Shown here piece by piece: positions 21,840 through 34,156 of a stretch of DNA of 64,000 nt (position 1 is the first letter of the stretch; each line of letters begins with the position of its first letter). The stretch covers positions 5,458,501-5,522,500 of the forward strand of contig CM076275.1 in assembly GCA_038380795.1 (NCBI GenBank), given 5' to 3'. The stretch is from Pyrocephalus nanus (lineage: Eukaryota > Chordata > Aves > Passeriformes > Tyrannidae). The position numbers and the translations under genes are program-made. Under the pieces are notes generated by a model. It ran no database searches, had not been told where the DNA came from, and saw only the letters and a list, made by a program, of their open reading frames with translations.

Positions 21840-24306
21840 GCTTGAATCTTTAATTCCAAGGGTTACTTGCACACTAAAGCTAAAAGCTCCTTCCCTACCC
21901 CGTTGCAGTGGAAACAGGCTCATTAATGGACTCATTAATAATCTCCAGCCGGACACTACCCGGGGAGATCTGTGGGCTCTGAGTTAACATGTCTGTGGCT
22001 ACCTCTGCCAAGTGGACATCTATTATTTTCTCACCTCAGCCACAGAAATGGCTCCCCTGACAGAGGCACTTTGCTATTCCACAATACCCAGAGACTGCTG
22101 AATATTCATTATATCTGACTGCCTAAAGTGCTTCGCCAGCACATGGTCTGGGAGCCAAGATGCTTTATTACCTCTTGCCTTTGGCTTTCCTCAGAGGGAG
22201 CGGTGTGGCTTGTATCGGCAGCTCGGTTAACTTTCTCATCTGAGCTCCTTCGTTTGTGCTTGGCTTTGAGAAGGGGGAACAGAGGGAAAAACTGATTTAG
22301 CCCCAGTGCTTTAGTTCCATGAAAGTGAAATTTACAGCCCTATTATTCTGCTGGAAGATTGATTAAAGAAGACAAGCCTTTGAACTTTGTTTCAAACAAG
22401 AGGTGGTTGTAATAACTGTAATCTTCTTCTTTATATTTCCCCGTGTGGCGGTGGGGGGAGGAACTCCATTTACCTCTCTGTCACGGTGAAAATAAGGGAT
22501 GTAGGTGGCCTGCATTCAAACAGCAGCAGCCACAGATCCTCTTTGTACCTCTCACAATCGCATATGGCCATTTTGTGCTGCTCTCTGAGGCTTAGAACTA
22601 GCTCACATTGCTTTGTGGGCTCCTAGCCTGGTTAAGGGTGAGCAGCAGAAATGACCCTACCACTGTGTGGCAGGATCATGGTCTGTGAACTCCATCTTCC
22701 AGCTGAAGTGAATATGAGTTTCCTGGTACTTCCCAGCCTGTTGTGTTTGCTGCTGAGGTAAGAACATCAAAATGGTCTTGCAGAGACAAGTCTGCAGGTC
22801 TGTCCATGCAGGGCATTGTCTGTGGTCAGCAGCAACCTATAAAAATAAAAGAAAAGGTATATGGCAGTGAAAATATACATAGTGAGCTTTCTTCTGTTCT
22901 GTAGTAGCAAATGCCAAATCCTCCTGGTCAAACAGCTGTGTACTCTTACAGACTTTTATGCAAATGTACAAAATTCCACTTTTGACAAAAATCCTCCTTT
23001 ATTCACTGTCATTGTAAGAAAAGGGGATAAACTGGAAATGCATCTTTGGTCATTATGTAATTACTTGAGGATTTATCTTCATGGTTGTAGGAGATTACTT
23101 TAAAAAGCAGTTTTTCATTACAGCCCCCCCTGCACATGATTTGAGTGACTCGAGTTCAGTCCTTTCCTCTGTCTGACTGGGTTCAAACCTGCTTTAATTG
23201 TTTCACAGAACATTTCCCTGGCAATGAGGTTGTAGGCAGGGTTTGTGTGTGTGAATGAAGGCAAGAACTCCTGCTTCAGTAGCTGTACTTCACGTGCAAT
23301 TCTTCAATATTCAGCCAGGTAGAGAGCATGTCTCCACGCCGTGTCGGGGCAGTCCTGCATATTCTGAGCAGCCCAGGTACCACATCTGGTGGGCAATGGC
23401 CCTGGGGAATTTCTGGCTTGTTTGGTGGCTTAACAGGTCTCTAGAAATGTGAATTCAAATGCCATTAGGTAGAAGAAGGAACTGAATCCCAGTCCTTTGC
23501 CTGCAGTTTAGGGCATAAAAGAAAACATTGCAGTTACTGTCTGATGCATGTGGCTTTTAGTGCCTACCTAAAGGATATGGCTTGAATCCTTGATCAACTG
23601 ATAAGCTGTGTCCATTGTTGTGTCCATTCTTGTCTTTCATTAATCCTTTTTAATTTCAATGAATTCTGTATTTGCAGTTGCTGAGATGCTGAAGAGTAAT
23701 AAACTCTACACAATTTTTAGGGCTCTGTTGCATTGGTCGAGACATTCTTCACTGATTGCATAATGAGATTTGGCTTTCTGCTTTTCCTTGTTGGCAAGTG
23801 ACATTCTCCCTCCTGTAAAGAAATATAGATATCAAAAAACCCCCATGGGAATAGAATGAGAAACATGCCTTATTTCTTGGATACTCTGCAGAGATCCCTT
23901 CATGAAAGATTTTATGTGCAAGCAGTACAGGCAGGAAGATGTACATGCAAAATAGTCTCTGTCATGGTAGCAATGGAGCTACTCTATTTGATACTAGTTT
24001 AGTTTGAGGGTCTCTATTCAAACTCTCTTGACATTACTGTTGTAAGAAGTTAATTCAGAATAATTATGCCATATTTTACTCTCTCTGGATCCTTGAGTCA
24101 AATCTCTCTCCTTGATGATACCAACCATGTCACCTACTTCTCAGCTCAGTATAAATGCCTTCATAGTTGGAAATGAAATTATATAGGTTTTTAAAATACA
24201 TTTTCTCTACACTTAAAAAACCTGTTAGGCAGTTTTTAATAGAAAATCCGTTCCAGCTATAGAAGCAGAATGGAATAAACTTTCTGTGTGTCTGGCTACA
24301 GGCATC

Positions 24307-24336
24307 AGAAAATCCAGTTAAAGAACTGGATTTTCT
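24307..24336. repeat. Perfect 13-base inverted repeat (hairpin)
   Basis: AGAAAATCCAGTT (24307-24319), a 4-base AAAG loop, then its exact reverse complement AACTGGATTTTCT (24324-24336). It is not followed by a T run like an intrinsic terminator, and its surroundings show no transposon ends. Confidence 0.85.
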
Positions 24337-26181
24337 AGTTACTTATTCAGTGTTTGCCTTCACTATATCCAGCCACACTTTTCAAAATAATAGGTTCATG
24401 TACTCTTTCTGCCAACAGTATTAATATTTCAACACTACATAGCTAAACCAGACTTCTGTTATTTGTTTCAGTATTAATTCTTGTCCTTAGCTCTGTGGGG
24501 TTCTGTGCAGAGCCTGCTGTTTGGCTTGGTTTGTGCTTGGCTGAGTTGGTCAGCAGAGGGGATTTATGGTTTTGCTTTTCAATCATAAGCATGTCACAAA
24601 CACAAGCAAACTGCAGACTTGTCAAAGGGACAACATGATAGATCTCCTGAGCTTGGATGGAGGAAATAAAGCTGCAACAGACAATGCCCAAGTCTGCATG
24701 CAAATTCGTGTGGTATTTATGCACCCATGATGATAAAAAAAAAAAAAAATGCACTAAGATTTTATAGTAAGTCTTCTTTCATTGTCTAGAGTTCAACTGG
24801 GTGTTTTGCTCTGCAGTTCTGAGATGTGGTGAGCTGACTAGTTCTTTAAATGACTCTTGCTATCATGAAACTTTCCTGGGAGATCCCAAGGGTGCCCTTC
24901 AAACAGTTAAATGTACAGGCTAAATCCCACAGATACACATAAAGCAGTGCTGTGAAAGGGCTATCCCAGGGCAGGATCTGCAAGATAATGGCACTTCCCT
25001 TGGCACCTGTGAAACATCAGTTCCACCATTCTGCTTGCTTTATCCTTACTTACCGTGCTGCCAACTTCCGAGCTTCTGTGCCTGAATTTTCTCAACTTAG
25101 TGGTGTCCCCTTTCCTTTCCAGTTAAATCAGCTTGATCTGATATTTTTGAAGCCCTGTCCTTTCCAGGTTTCTGTGTGTCGTTCAGATGTGTTAAGTCCA
25201 GCCCCTACAATGCAGACTCATGGAACTGAAGGCTCAAAGTGGTGAACCAGCCCTGAACAGCAGCAGAACTCAGGAAATTAAGGAGTCCTACCTTATTCAG
25301 AGATGAGAGTGAGATAAAGTTAGACAGAGGGTGTTCAGATGAAACTCTACCTGTCAGTTGTTAGTGGGGGCATGGAAGCTTGCAGAGCAGTCACAGGCAA
25401 TTCCAAAATCAGTAGCTGGTTGATTTCACCTGTTCATCCAGAGATGGATGCTGGAGATCTGCATTTATTGCCACCTTCCACAAAGGATTCGGATTTTTAC
25501 CTTGTTAATTTTTTCTTTTTGTGTGTGTGTGAAAAACCCCCTCTATTTCCTCTTGCATAAGAAGCTCCCAGAGAAGAGTTCTCTGTGTAAAAAAATGCTA
25601 TTTTTGTTTATCTGAGCATCCTGCTCATGTCCAGTGCACATCAGTAAAGGCCAGGACATAGGTTTGACTTAACCAGAATAGAAGCAGCTGCAGCCCCACC
25701 CTTAGGCAGGTTTGACATCCAGAATCACCACATGGGCCTCCTGCACGAAGCCAGATGCAGGGAAACAACACTGTGGGAAGGTGCAAACCTGTTCTTCATT
25801 ACTGGACCAGACTGAACATGGAAACGGGCACGACTGATGAAAGTGGATAAGCCACACTGTCAAAAAGAAGGACTGTGTCTGGACTGCCTGGGGTTGGCTG
25901 ATGGGAAATTTAGTCATATTTCAAGTTTCCATTTTAGACACTTTCCAGCATTGGAAATTTACTGCCACTGTGAGAGTCTTAAATTTCAAAATACTTTAGA
26001 ACTAACCTTGGGATCAAGATGTTCTCAGATGGTATTTTTTTTTTCCCCCGGGACAGAAATATTTAACTTTTGAAGGAGCAATGCCAGGCTTATACCTTTT
26101 ATGAGTCAGTATATTTTTAGCTAAATCACAACAGCAATGCTATTCTTTTTTTTCTTCCACATGCCAAATGCAGAATTTTTC

Positions 26182-26202
26182 ATTCAAAAAGAATTTTTGA
26201 AT
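26182..26202. repeat. 9-base inverted repeat, A/T-rich
   Basis: ATTCAAAAA and TTTTTGAAT flank a 3-base GAA centre. It may be no more than low-complexity symmetry. Confidence 0.6.
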
Positions 26203-28124
26203 AAAGGCAATTTTCCTTTATCAGTAAGGAATTAAGCCCCTGTCGGGATCCTTTGATTTCTTCAGTGTACTAAAGGTAGGGCACAGGGGATTTTTAATTT
26301 CATGGTTTGTTTGGTATTTCAGAGGCAGTGAACATGAGTGGTTAGATCAGCTGATAGTGAATCAGAAATCATGACATGTTGTGTAGCTTTTATCAGGTCT
26401 TTTAAGTATTCTTTTGCCTTATTAACCCCTTCTGATAGGATGTTATTTATACTCTACTTGAAATAAGGAGTAGATCCTCACAAATGGCGAATTCACTAAA
26501 AAGCAGCAAAAGATTATAAGTAATTTAAAGTACGAAAATGAAAGGGGATGAACAGGATTTCTTTGTTGACTGGTGCTGCTAAAACATTGCTCCAACTCCA
26601 GCTTATTCAAATCCACCACAAGGATGGAGTGTTTTCTCTGAGGTTACCTGGGGACACCCAGACCAGACAAGTACCTCCTCTTATGAGGAAAAGTGTCCTC
26701 TACAAAGTTGGACACGTGGATAAAGGGGCATTTTGGGACTCTCTGTTGTACTGGCATGTCCCATGTTGTGCTTGCTTGCAGATAAGTAGAAGAGGTCAAT
26801 TCTAGGCTGGCAATATTTTTTTTTTCTGTTCTAAAAATCACCTAAAATGCCAGCATGTTTACGATTGTCTGTTGTTTTGGTTTTTTTGGGTGGTTTTTTT
26901 ATTTACCTTTCCTCAAAATACCCTCTGTGTGTCAGGAGAAGAACTGTAAAGAAAAGAATATGTAAGTCATTAAAATCCCTTTCTTTCTGTAATTCCATAG
27001 CCCCCATTTAGGAGCCTCTTGCTGTCCACAACTCTGAACTTATAGGGACTAAATCAGGACTCTGAAAATAGTTTTGGCCAAAGTCTATGGAAATCCTAGT
27101 GAAAAAAAAAAACTCAGAAAAATATAAAATGGGGGTAGTTTCCTAGAAGAAAATTGACATCTTTTATCAGAAAATGCTTTAACCATTCTGATGCATTCAC
27201 TTATGTTTATAATTCAGAAATTATTTAGGCTTTTGTTGCACTCTGTATTTTAATGACCAATTGGTATTTAACTACCTTGTGATTACTAATGCATTTAATT
27301 AAGCTTTCTGTTCCTTCCTTACTTGAACAAAGGAATCCTGGATACAATAACAAAGCCATTTCACCTCCTTGTAGCAGGACTGAGTCTGTTTCTGCTGCAT
27401 ATTGAAAATCAAGTTTATTCAGTGTTCCTATGTGGGATGAAACACAGAATAAATATTTACTAGATTTTAAAAAGGTAATGTAGAAACTTCTGCTGCTTCT
27501 GTAAGCACTCAGGGGGGCCAATTTGTGTCTCTGACTTCATACCATTGATTTCAGAGCAGTTGCTCCTCTTTCTGCCTACATATGAGGAAAATGAACCCCC
27601 CCAGAGCTCTGCCAGCTAAGGAGAGCTTTGCTGACCTCCACACCAGCCTTCTTAGCTCTGACACAACAGAGATACCAACATTGGTCCCAGGCTTCAAACC
27701 CACCTATGGAAAAGTCTCAAGCACTAAAGTACAAAGAGAGCCTCTCATCCCTCGCCAACCTTCTGAGAGCCTGAGAAGTGTAAGCAAATTGCTCCTGGGT
27801 GGAAGGGGAGGGATTTGTTCCCTTTCCTAGTAGCCATTGTGTGTTCTCCAAGAAAAGCAGAGATGATGAATGAGCCTTCCCTGGCATCTGGCTTGGAGGG
27901 AGGAGAAGCAAAGAAGGAGACAAGGCTGGAGTGGGCAATCTAACTCCTGCCAATCTTCTCCCTCTCCCCCCTACTTTGGTTGAAGAAGTGCTTGATTTAT
28001 TTGTTTGCTTGCTGTTCTAGAGAAGGTTTTCTTGCCTCCAGAACCGGAGGACTCTGTAACTGCAGCAAGAAACTTCCAAAGCCCATAGCAATACCAAAAG
28101 AACAGGAAAAAGAAAAATTGCATC

Positions 28125-28156
28125 AAAAGGCGTCTCCCATTGTGGAGATGCCTTTT
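28125..28156. repeat. 13-base inverted repeat (hairpin)
   Basis: AAAAGGCGTCTCC (28125-28137), loop CATTGT, then GGAGATGCCTTTT (28144-28156). Twelve of 13 pairs are canonical and the other is G-T, so a plus-strand RNA would form an unbroken stem with one wobble. Confidence 0.8.
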
Positions 28157-31100
28157 CCCTCTCCATTAAATTGAAAGAGTCACAGTGCAAAAGGAGGGTG
28201 AAAGCGTATGAGAGTCAGAGCAGCACAAAACTCCATCAGCCTCGTGTCTGACAAAGGCTTTTGTGAACAGTGGGACTGGCTGTGCCCGTGCTCAGGGCAC
28301 AGGGTTAATTACACCTCATGTAGCATCCAGGTCATCTTGAGAGGGAGGGTCTGTGGTGGAACAGCAATGAAAGCTGCCTGCAGACAAATGGGTTTATAAA
28401 CCTGGAGCCCTCTTGTTCTCTGAGGGGCCCTGGCATCCTTATTTCTTTTAGGACCGGTGGGAAATCAGTCCCTGAGGTATTGCTGAAAATTTGAGCCAGG
28501 TTCCATGCATGTGAAAAGTGAAAAATCTCTGTCTCAGCTGGGAATGTGCTGCTGGCCCCTCTCTCAGCACCTCCCTTCACTGCTGCCAGGAGGGATTTTA
28601 TTCTAGACTCTGCTCTGTCTGTAGCCATTGAGTTTGGGGAAGGAGGGCTAAAGGGTCAGAATAAAAACACAAGGCACAGCAATACTTTCTCCACCTGACC
28701 TGTGGGCATCTTTGACACTTATTCCTAAAGGAAGCCTTTATTCCAGCAAGTAAAATAGAAATATAGCAAATAAGAGTGCATTGAGTCCTTGCCTCTCCCA
28801 CACTTCTGCTCTCCACTAGAAAACTCTTCATACCTCCACCTGATAGAAAGTGTTATCTGACTTGACAGTAGCTGATTTATTTACCAGCTACAAAAACAAC
28901 ATCAACAATTCTGGTGATGGGGAGGAGAAGATGCTGCACTAGGAAGGGGATAATCTAGAAAGGCATACTTCTGCATACAGAATTTTGATTGAGATTTGAT
29001 TTTTGGAAAGGAGCAAGAAGAAGTTATTTCCATAGGTGCAGGAGGAGAAGGTCCTGTGAGCAGGCTGTTGGATTTGTGCGACTCTTCAAGCACTTTCAGA
29101 TATCAAATTTTCTGCATAGTGGTGATGGGGAATTGTCCCTCCTCAGAGGTGGATTCTTTGCCTAGCTGACATGAAGATGCTATTTCTGTAAATATTCTTG
29201 CTGTTCTGCATGCTTGCACTTGCAGTGTTGGGGTGATGGGAGAAATCAATCAGTGGGAGTATCAGCAAAATCCATAGGCGGAGATCTTCAGTGCCGCCAG
29301 TTCCCCTGGGCACCCAATTCCCCCAGGCAGCTTTAATAATCTCAGCTTGTAATTATTATCAGTAAACATTTTGCTTGTTGGGAGCAGGTGAGTGTGGCTA
29401 GAAGGAACTGGCATGCATCCAAGGAATTTATATGCCACCTTATTATCATAGTAACTGTGTCGGGGAATAGACGGTGTGTTTCCTTATTGCATTTCACCAC
29501 TTCGGTGGCTGAGACACAGAGAAGCCCACAGTCTAACCAGAAATCTCTGTCCTTTTGGGGATTTGAATAGAAATGTTCTGTATTCCAGGCCAGTGCCCTA
29601 ACATATATCTTTCCTCCCTGTTATGTTGCATCAAGGGAGAGATGGATGATTTCAGTATGTCTCTTTCATGGGGAGTGTTGACATTTCATTATTTTTCTCT
29701 GAATTCATATGAAATAATTTCTAAAATTGTTCCTTGCAGTAAATTAGGCATTTTGGAGTTTCAGTTTATCTTGTTTAAACAATCAGGTTTTCTTACTATT
29801 TTTTTATAAATCCATGGTATTTCCAATGGTGAATTTGTTGCATTGGAATTTTGATTTACAATAAAACAATATTTTAATACAACTTCATGATCTGTCCCAA
29901 ATCACCATCTCCAAGAAAAGTTTTATTTGTAGTTGATCTCATGATATGTCTGTGTGAAAATAGGAAAGTAAGATAAAGGAATGAACTGTCAGCATTCCAA
30001 AATAAAATGGAAAAAAAAATCCAAAAGCACAAATTCCAAAAAGATCCAGTGTTTTTTAAATTTAAATTGATACAATATTGCTGAGACATAGAAACCAGTT
30101 TTGTGCAAATAGCTTTCCTGTAGTGAATCTGTTGAGTTGAAAATATTGCAGCCAATGCTATCTGAGAGCAGCCAAACTCCCACAAATTAGGTATGAAAAA
30201 GTAGCAGTAATGTTTTCATACTTAGAACCAGAAATTCTGGTACAAAGCTGCTGGTATGCAAAAGTTTTGAAACAGAGCAAAGATGACTATAAACAACAAA
30301 ACTGGTATTAGTACTTTTCTTTAGCTTGTTCTGCCATCCTCTCTCACCTTGTAAACCACCTTCATGAAACCTCATCCCTTCTGTCTTTGCAGCGGTGAAC
30401 CTGATAGGAAAACAGAATGAAAATTAATTTAATGTAAATGGGTAATTGTGTCCCACCTCGATTCCTCCGCTGTTCTCAGCTCTTTGCCTTCCAGGAGTGC
30501 AGTGAACAGTGTGACTCGCAGCTGGCACGTGTTTGTTCTCTCATCCCTCCTCGGGGGAAATTGCTTTCAGTTGAGTGATTTGTTAGGAATTCTTTCTAAA
30601 TATGTGCACATAGGATGCTAAATATTTGCTAGGAAAAGGCCAGGCTAAACCAATTCCTCCTGGAATGGAGGAAAATGAAGTTGGGGAGGATTATTTTGTC
30701 TCATGAGTTAAAGCCGTAGCAATTAGGCAGAGCAAAGTTGTTACCTCCACGTGAGATGTGGAGTTGCTGATCACAGGTGGTGTGATCCCTTAAGGAGCTG
30801 TTAGGGGGCTGTGCATCACTGAACTTGGAGATAAGGACTAAGAGACTGACCTGTGCCATCAGAGGGAGGAGAATATAAGAGAAGTTTAAATGAAAATGTT
30901 TGGTTCTTGCTCAACTTGAGCTCCGAAGAGGAGCTCCAAAGTGCCTTGGCTAGGAGATAAATGTCCCCATGGAGTCCAGATAATTATGTTCTCAGAACTG
31001 TTTCCATCTTATCCAACATGCAAAGTCGAAACAGGACTTGTTCCTCCTGAAACACAATGTCTTGAGAGTGTTCCAGGGTAACGAACATGTCGTATTTATT

Positions 31101-33995
31101 GCCCTGTGCAGACTTTTTGTGTGTTCTCATATGTAGAGCTTTGTCCCCAACAGCTGTTGGCATCTGTCTCCCTTTCAGTGCTGTCTTGTGGGACTTCTGG
31201 TTGTGCTCCAAGCATCATATCTCTGCCTCACTGATTCTGCACTGATCCAGAGGCAGAGTCTCCCTGTGAAGAGTGTTTCTTCTGCTCACCTTGCTTTCTA
31301 GAGAGGAAAGAAATGAGGATAAGGAAAAACACAAGGAAAAATGATGATGAGCATTTCGCTGCTCTGTGCCTCATCTCAGCATCCCTAGCAGTAAAAATAC
31401 ATAAAAATATCTTCTCCACTTAACTTTGACATTCAATTTGTGACTGTTCATAAGGGCAGAAGCTGCTACAGAAATGCATTTTTTTGAGTGTACAGTTCTG
31501 TAGTATCTTGAAGAATTATCACAGTTCTGAGCTGGGTTTTGCTATACATCTGAGAGGGTTTTTTGCACCTCATTCCTGTGGCAATTTGTTTTCCACACCA
31601 GCAAAATATTTACAGGCACTTTAAGCACTGTTTCCTTATACCAGTGTTGAAAGGGTAGAAACTGAGGAAATTGGTTTTGGCAAAATAAATGTTTTGATCT
31701 GTTACAAGAATCATGTGTTGGGTTAGTGAAACATTCATATGTAGTAGAGGTTTTTAGGAAGTGTGTGTGGCCATTGGGGTGACAATTTTTACTGGCCTCT
31801 AAATAACTTCATCTGGAGCTGCCACTCAGCTGCACAAGTTCTTCCCCAGAAAGCTCGTACCTGGACAGTGCATCCTTCTGCAATGGGACAAATCATTAAA
31901 TTCAGCAAGTTTGGGTGGAAAATAAAATCAAAATGAAGGTTATCTCTTCCTGATGTAGCCCTTTTGCCTTCCCTCACCCACCATATGCTCGCTGCTTTCG
32001 TACTGAGCATCCACCTGGCTCTTTGTACCGTTCTCCACCTGGTCCAGAGCATTGCTCCCGGTTCCCAGGAGGGCTCAAGGCTCTGAAGCTCTGCTTGAAA
32101 CTGCTGTGCTGGGTCAGTTGTTTGTGTCATTGCTAAAACAAAGCCTTTGGTGCTTCCTTGTAGGGGAATTAAAGGCCACGGGACTCTTTGAAAGGGATGA
32201 ACAGCATGAAGGGTTGGTACCTTCACATCCTGGTTTCTGTGAAACACTGGACACTTTGCTCTAGAACAGGCTCTGTTTCCATCAGATAGCAAGTGGACAA
32301 GTCGTGGCTATATGCAGGATTTTGGATGGGGCTGGTTTTTGTAAGGCTGAGTGGTTTCAAGGCAGAGGGGGAAAGTGCTACTCCCTTACCTTTGCTCTGC
32401 GACTTTCATGCATCCACATGGGCACCTCTATTCTCTAAATGCTTTCCCAGCAGCTGGAAATAGGTTAGAGGGGAAATTAAAACCATCAGCTTACCCTCAA
32501 ACACCCTGTGAATATGATACTTTAAAAATAAAAGCTCTTATACATGTAATGAACAATAATCTGTCTTTTTTCGGGTTATTGACTTTCCTGTGAAGAACAA
32601 TGCAGGGCAGTGTCCTTCCTTCAGAAATCTCAGAGGCTGTTAAACACCACCTCCTGGGAGGACCTTGCTCTCCTCTAGGCATGATGGTTTTCTGACTAAT
32701 TTAAATTTATCCTTATTCAACTTCATTGCTGTCAGGGCTGCTACTCAAAATAGAACTTTTCCATAGGTGGAAGCCTCTAAATGCTGAATTGGAAAGAGGC
32801 AGATTTATGCCAGACTTTTTAAGTGACTTATTTAAAAGTCCACTTTAAAAATTAAAATGGGTTAGTTTTGGGATGATATTTCTATATGAGGTGCCTTTTA
32901 GGCAGGGAATTTCTTTTCTGCTTATGCTGTTCCCCTTCCTTTTGTATCTACCTGTGCAAACATCCTTTGGAATTCAGTGTGGCTGGATACCAAGCAGTCA
33001 TTAACTTTGCTTTCAGCTTTATGGATATCTTCAGTGCTGAGGTCATGGTACCCTCTCTGTAAGGGATCTAAAAGTAATTTTTGACTGTTTAATGTGATTC
33101 ATTGTCTTCTTTTCAATATTTTTGTAAAGGATGGTTTTGCAGTTTTATGCTATTTTCCTTATAGAGACCTTTCCTTTGTTTAGTCCTCTGTGAAGTTTGT
33201 GATTTGCTGTGTTAGAAAATGCAAGTTTTGCAGCAAGGCTGGTTTGGTTTGATTCTAAATGTTTCTCTGCCTCTATTGACACTGAAATCAATAAAAAGTC
33301 TCAGGGTGTTAGAAGAAGAGAGGTTATTTTCCTTACACATGAGTGAATTCTGGGTCCCCTGTGAGCCTCCCTGGAGCCCAGGGCATGGTGGCTTTCCCAG
33401 CCCTCTTGGTCTCCTTGCAGTTTGCTGCCACTTTTCAGTTATTGCTCAGTTTGCCTCATGGGTGACATCATATCCAGCTGCTGGTGAGCTGAATGTGAAG
33501 TCAAGGGAAAAGAATACAACTTGACTCAGTTGTATGATCTGGTTAAGCTCTCCCTGGATAGCAAAGCTCTTTCTTTCCTCCCTGGAAAAAGAGAGGAGGA
33601 TGCAAGACAGAAGAAGCAGTGAGAGCTGCAAGGTTGAGTGGTTTTCCAAAGGATTCTGTGAGGGATCAACTGCTTTGAGTCAAGAAAGCAGGAGCTGAGA
33701 ACAATTTTGCTCTAAAACTGGCTGAGTTCTAAGCACTACCATGAAAAGTTGTGATTTGCTGTGATAAAAATTGTCATGTTTATTTCTTGGCATGCTTGGC
33801 TAGTAATGCACTGTCCAGTCAGTCTCTGTTGGCTTTGGGATTTTTGCATCATCCTTCCCTTGTTAGTAAATGAACTGCAACATCCATAAAACTTTTCTGA
33901 AACAAATCTGGGATTAGCCTAGTTCAGGGAGCATCTGGATCACTAGTGCTGTGCACTGTGCAGTGTGAAGATGTCAAGAGCTGCTTTTCCCATGC

Positions 33996-34156
33996 AATGG
34001 CTGCCAGGGAAGTGGTGGAGTCACCACCCTTGGAAGGATTTAAAAGACATATAGATGTGGCACTTAGGACGTGGTTTAGTGGTGGACCTGGCGGTGTTGG
34101 GTTAACAGTTGGACTTGATGATATTAAAGGTATTTTCCAACCTGAACAATTCTATG
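33996..34156 (+). mobile_element. CR1 LINE, 5'-truncated 3' end
   Basis: The copy keeps GCTGCCAGGGAAGTGGTGGAG, TCACCACCCTTGGAAGGATT, a GATGTGGCACTTAGGA block, GTTGGACTTGATGATATTAA and TTTTCCAACCTGAACA. It ends in a single octamer ATTCTATG (34149-34156). It is more diverged than the copy at 41655. Confidence 0.9.

Larger units (their letters stand above)
19884..33995. other. Intergenic DNA, no gene seen
   Basis: No coding exon is recognisable; the longest frame (31789-32292 minus, 167 codons) has no family features. It contains T/G-rich tracts (21290-21375, 21801-21839), a paired homeobox-like repeat at 21919-21942, and hairpin-forming inverted repeats at 24307-24336, 26182-26202 and 28125-28156. 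Short A or T runs occur throughout (A15 at 24735-24749). The stretch 29320-29400, AT-rich with several TAATNA-type motifs, could be a conserved element, but I have no direct evidence for that. Confidence 0.6.

Noticed and set aside
31789..32292. Minus-strand open frame of 167 codons
   Set aside because: Composition looks random, with no motif or homologue recognised and no retroelement around it.
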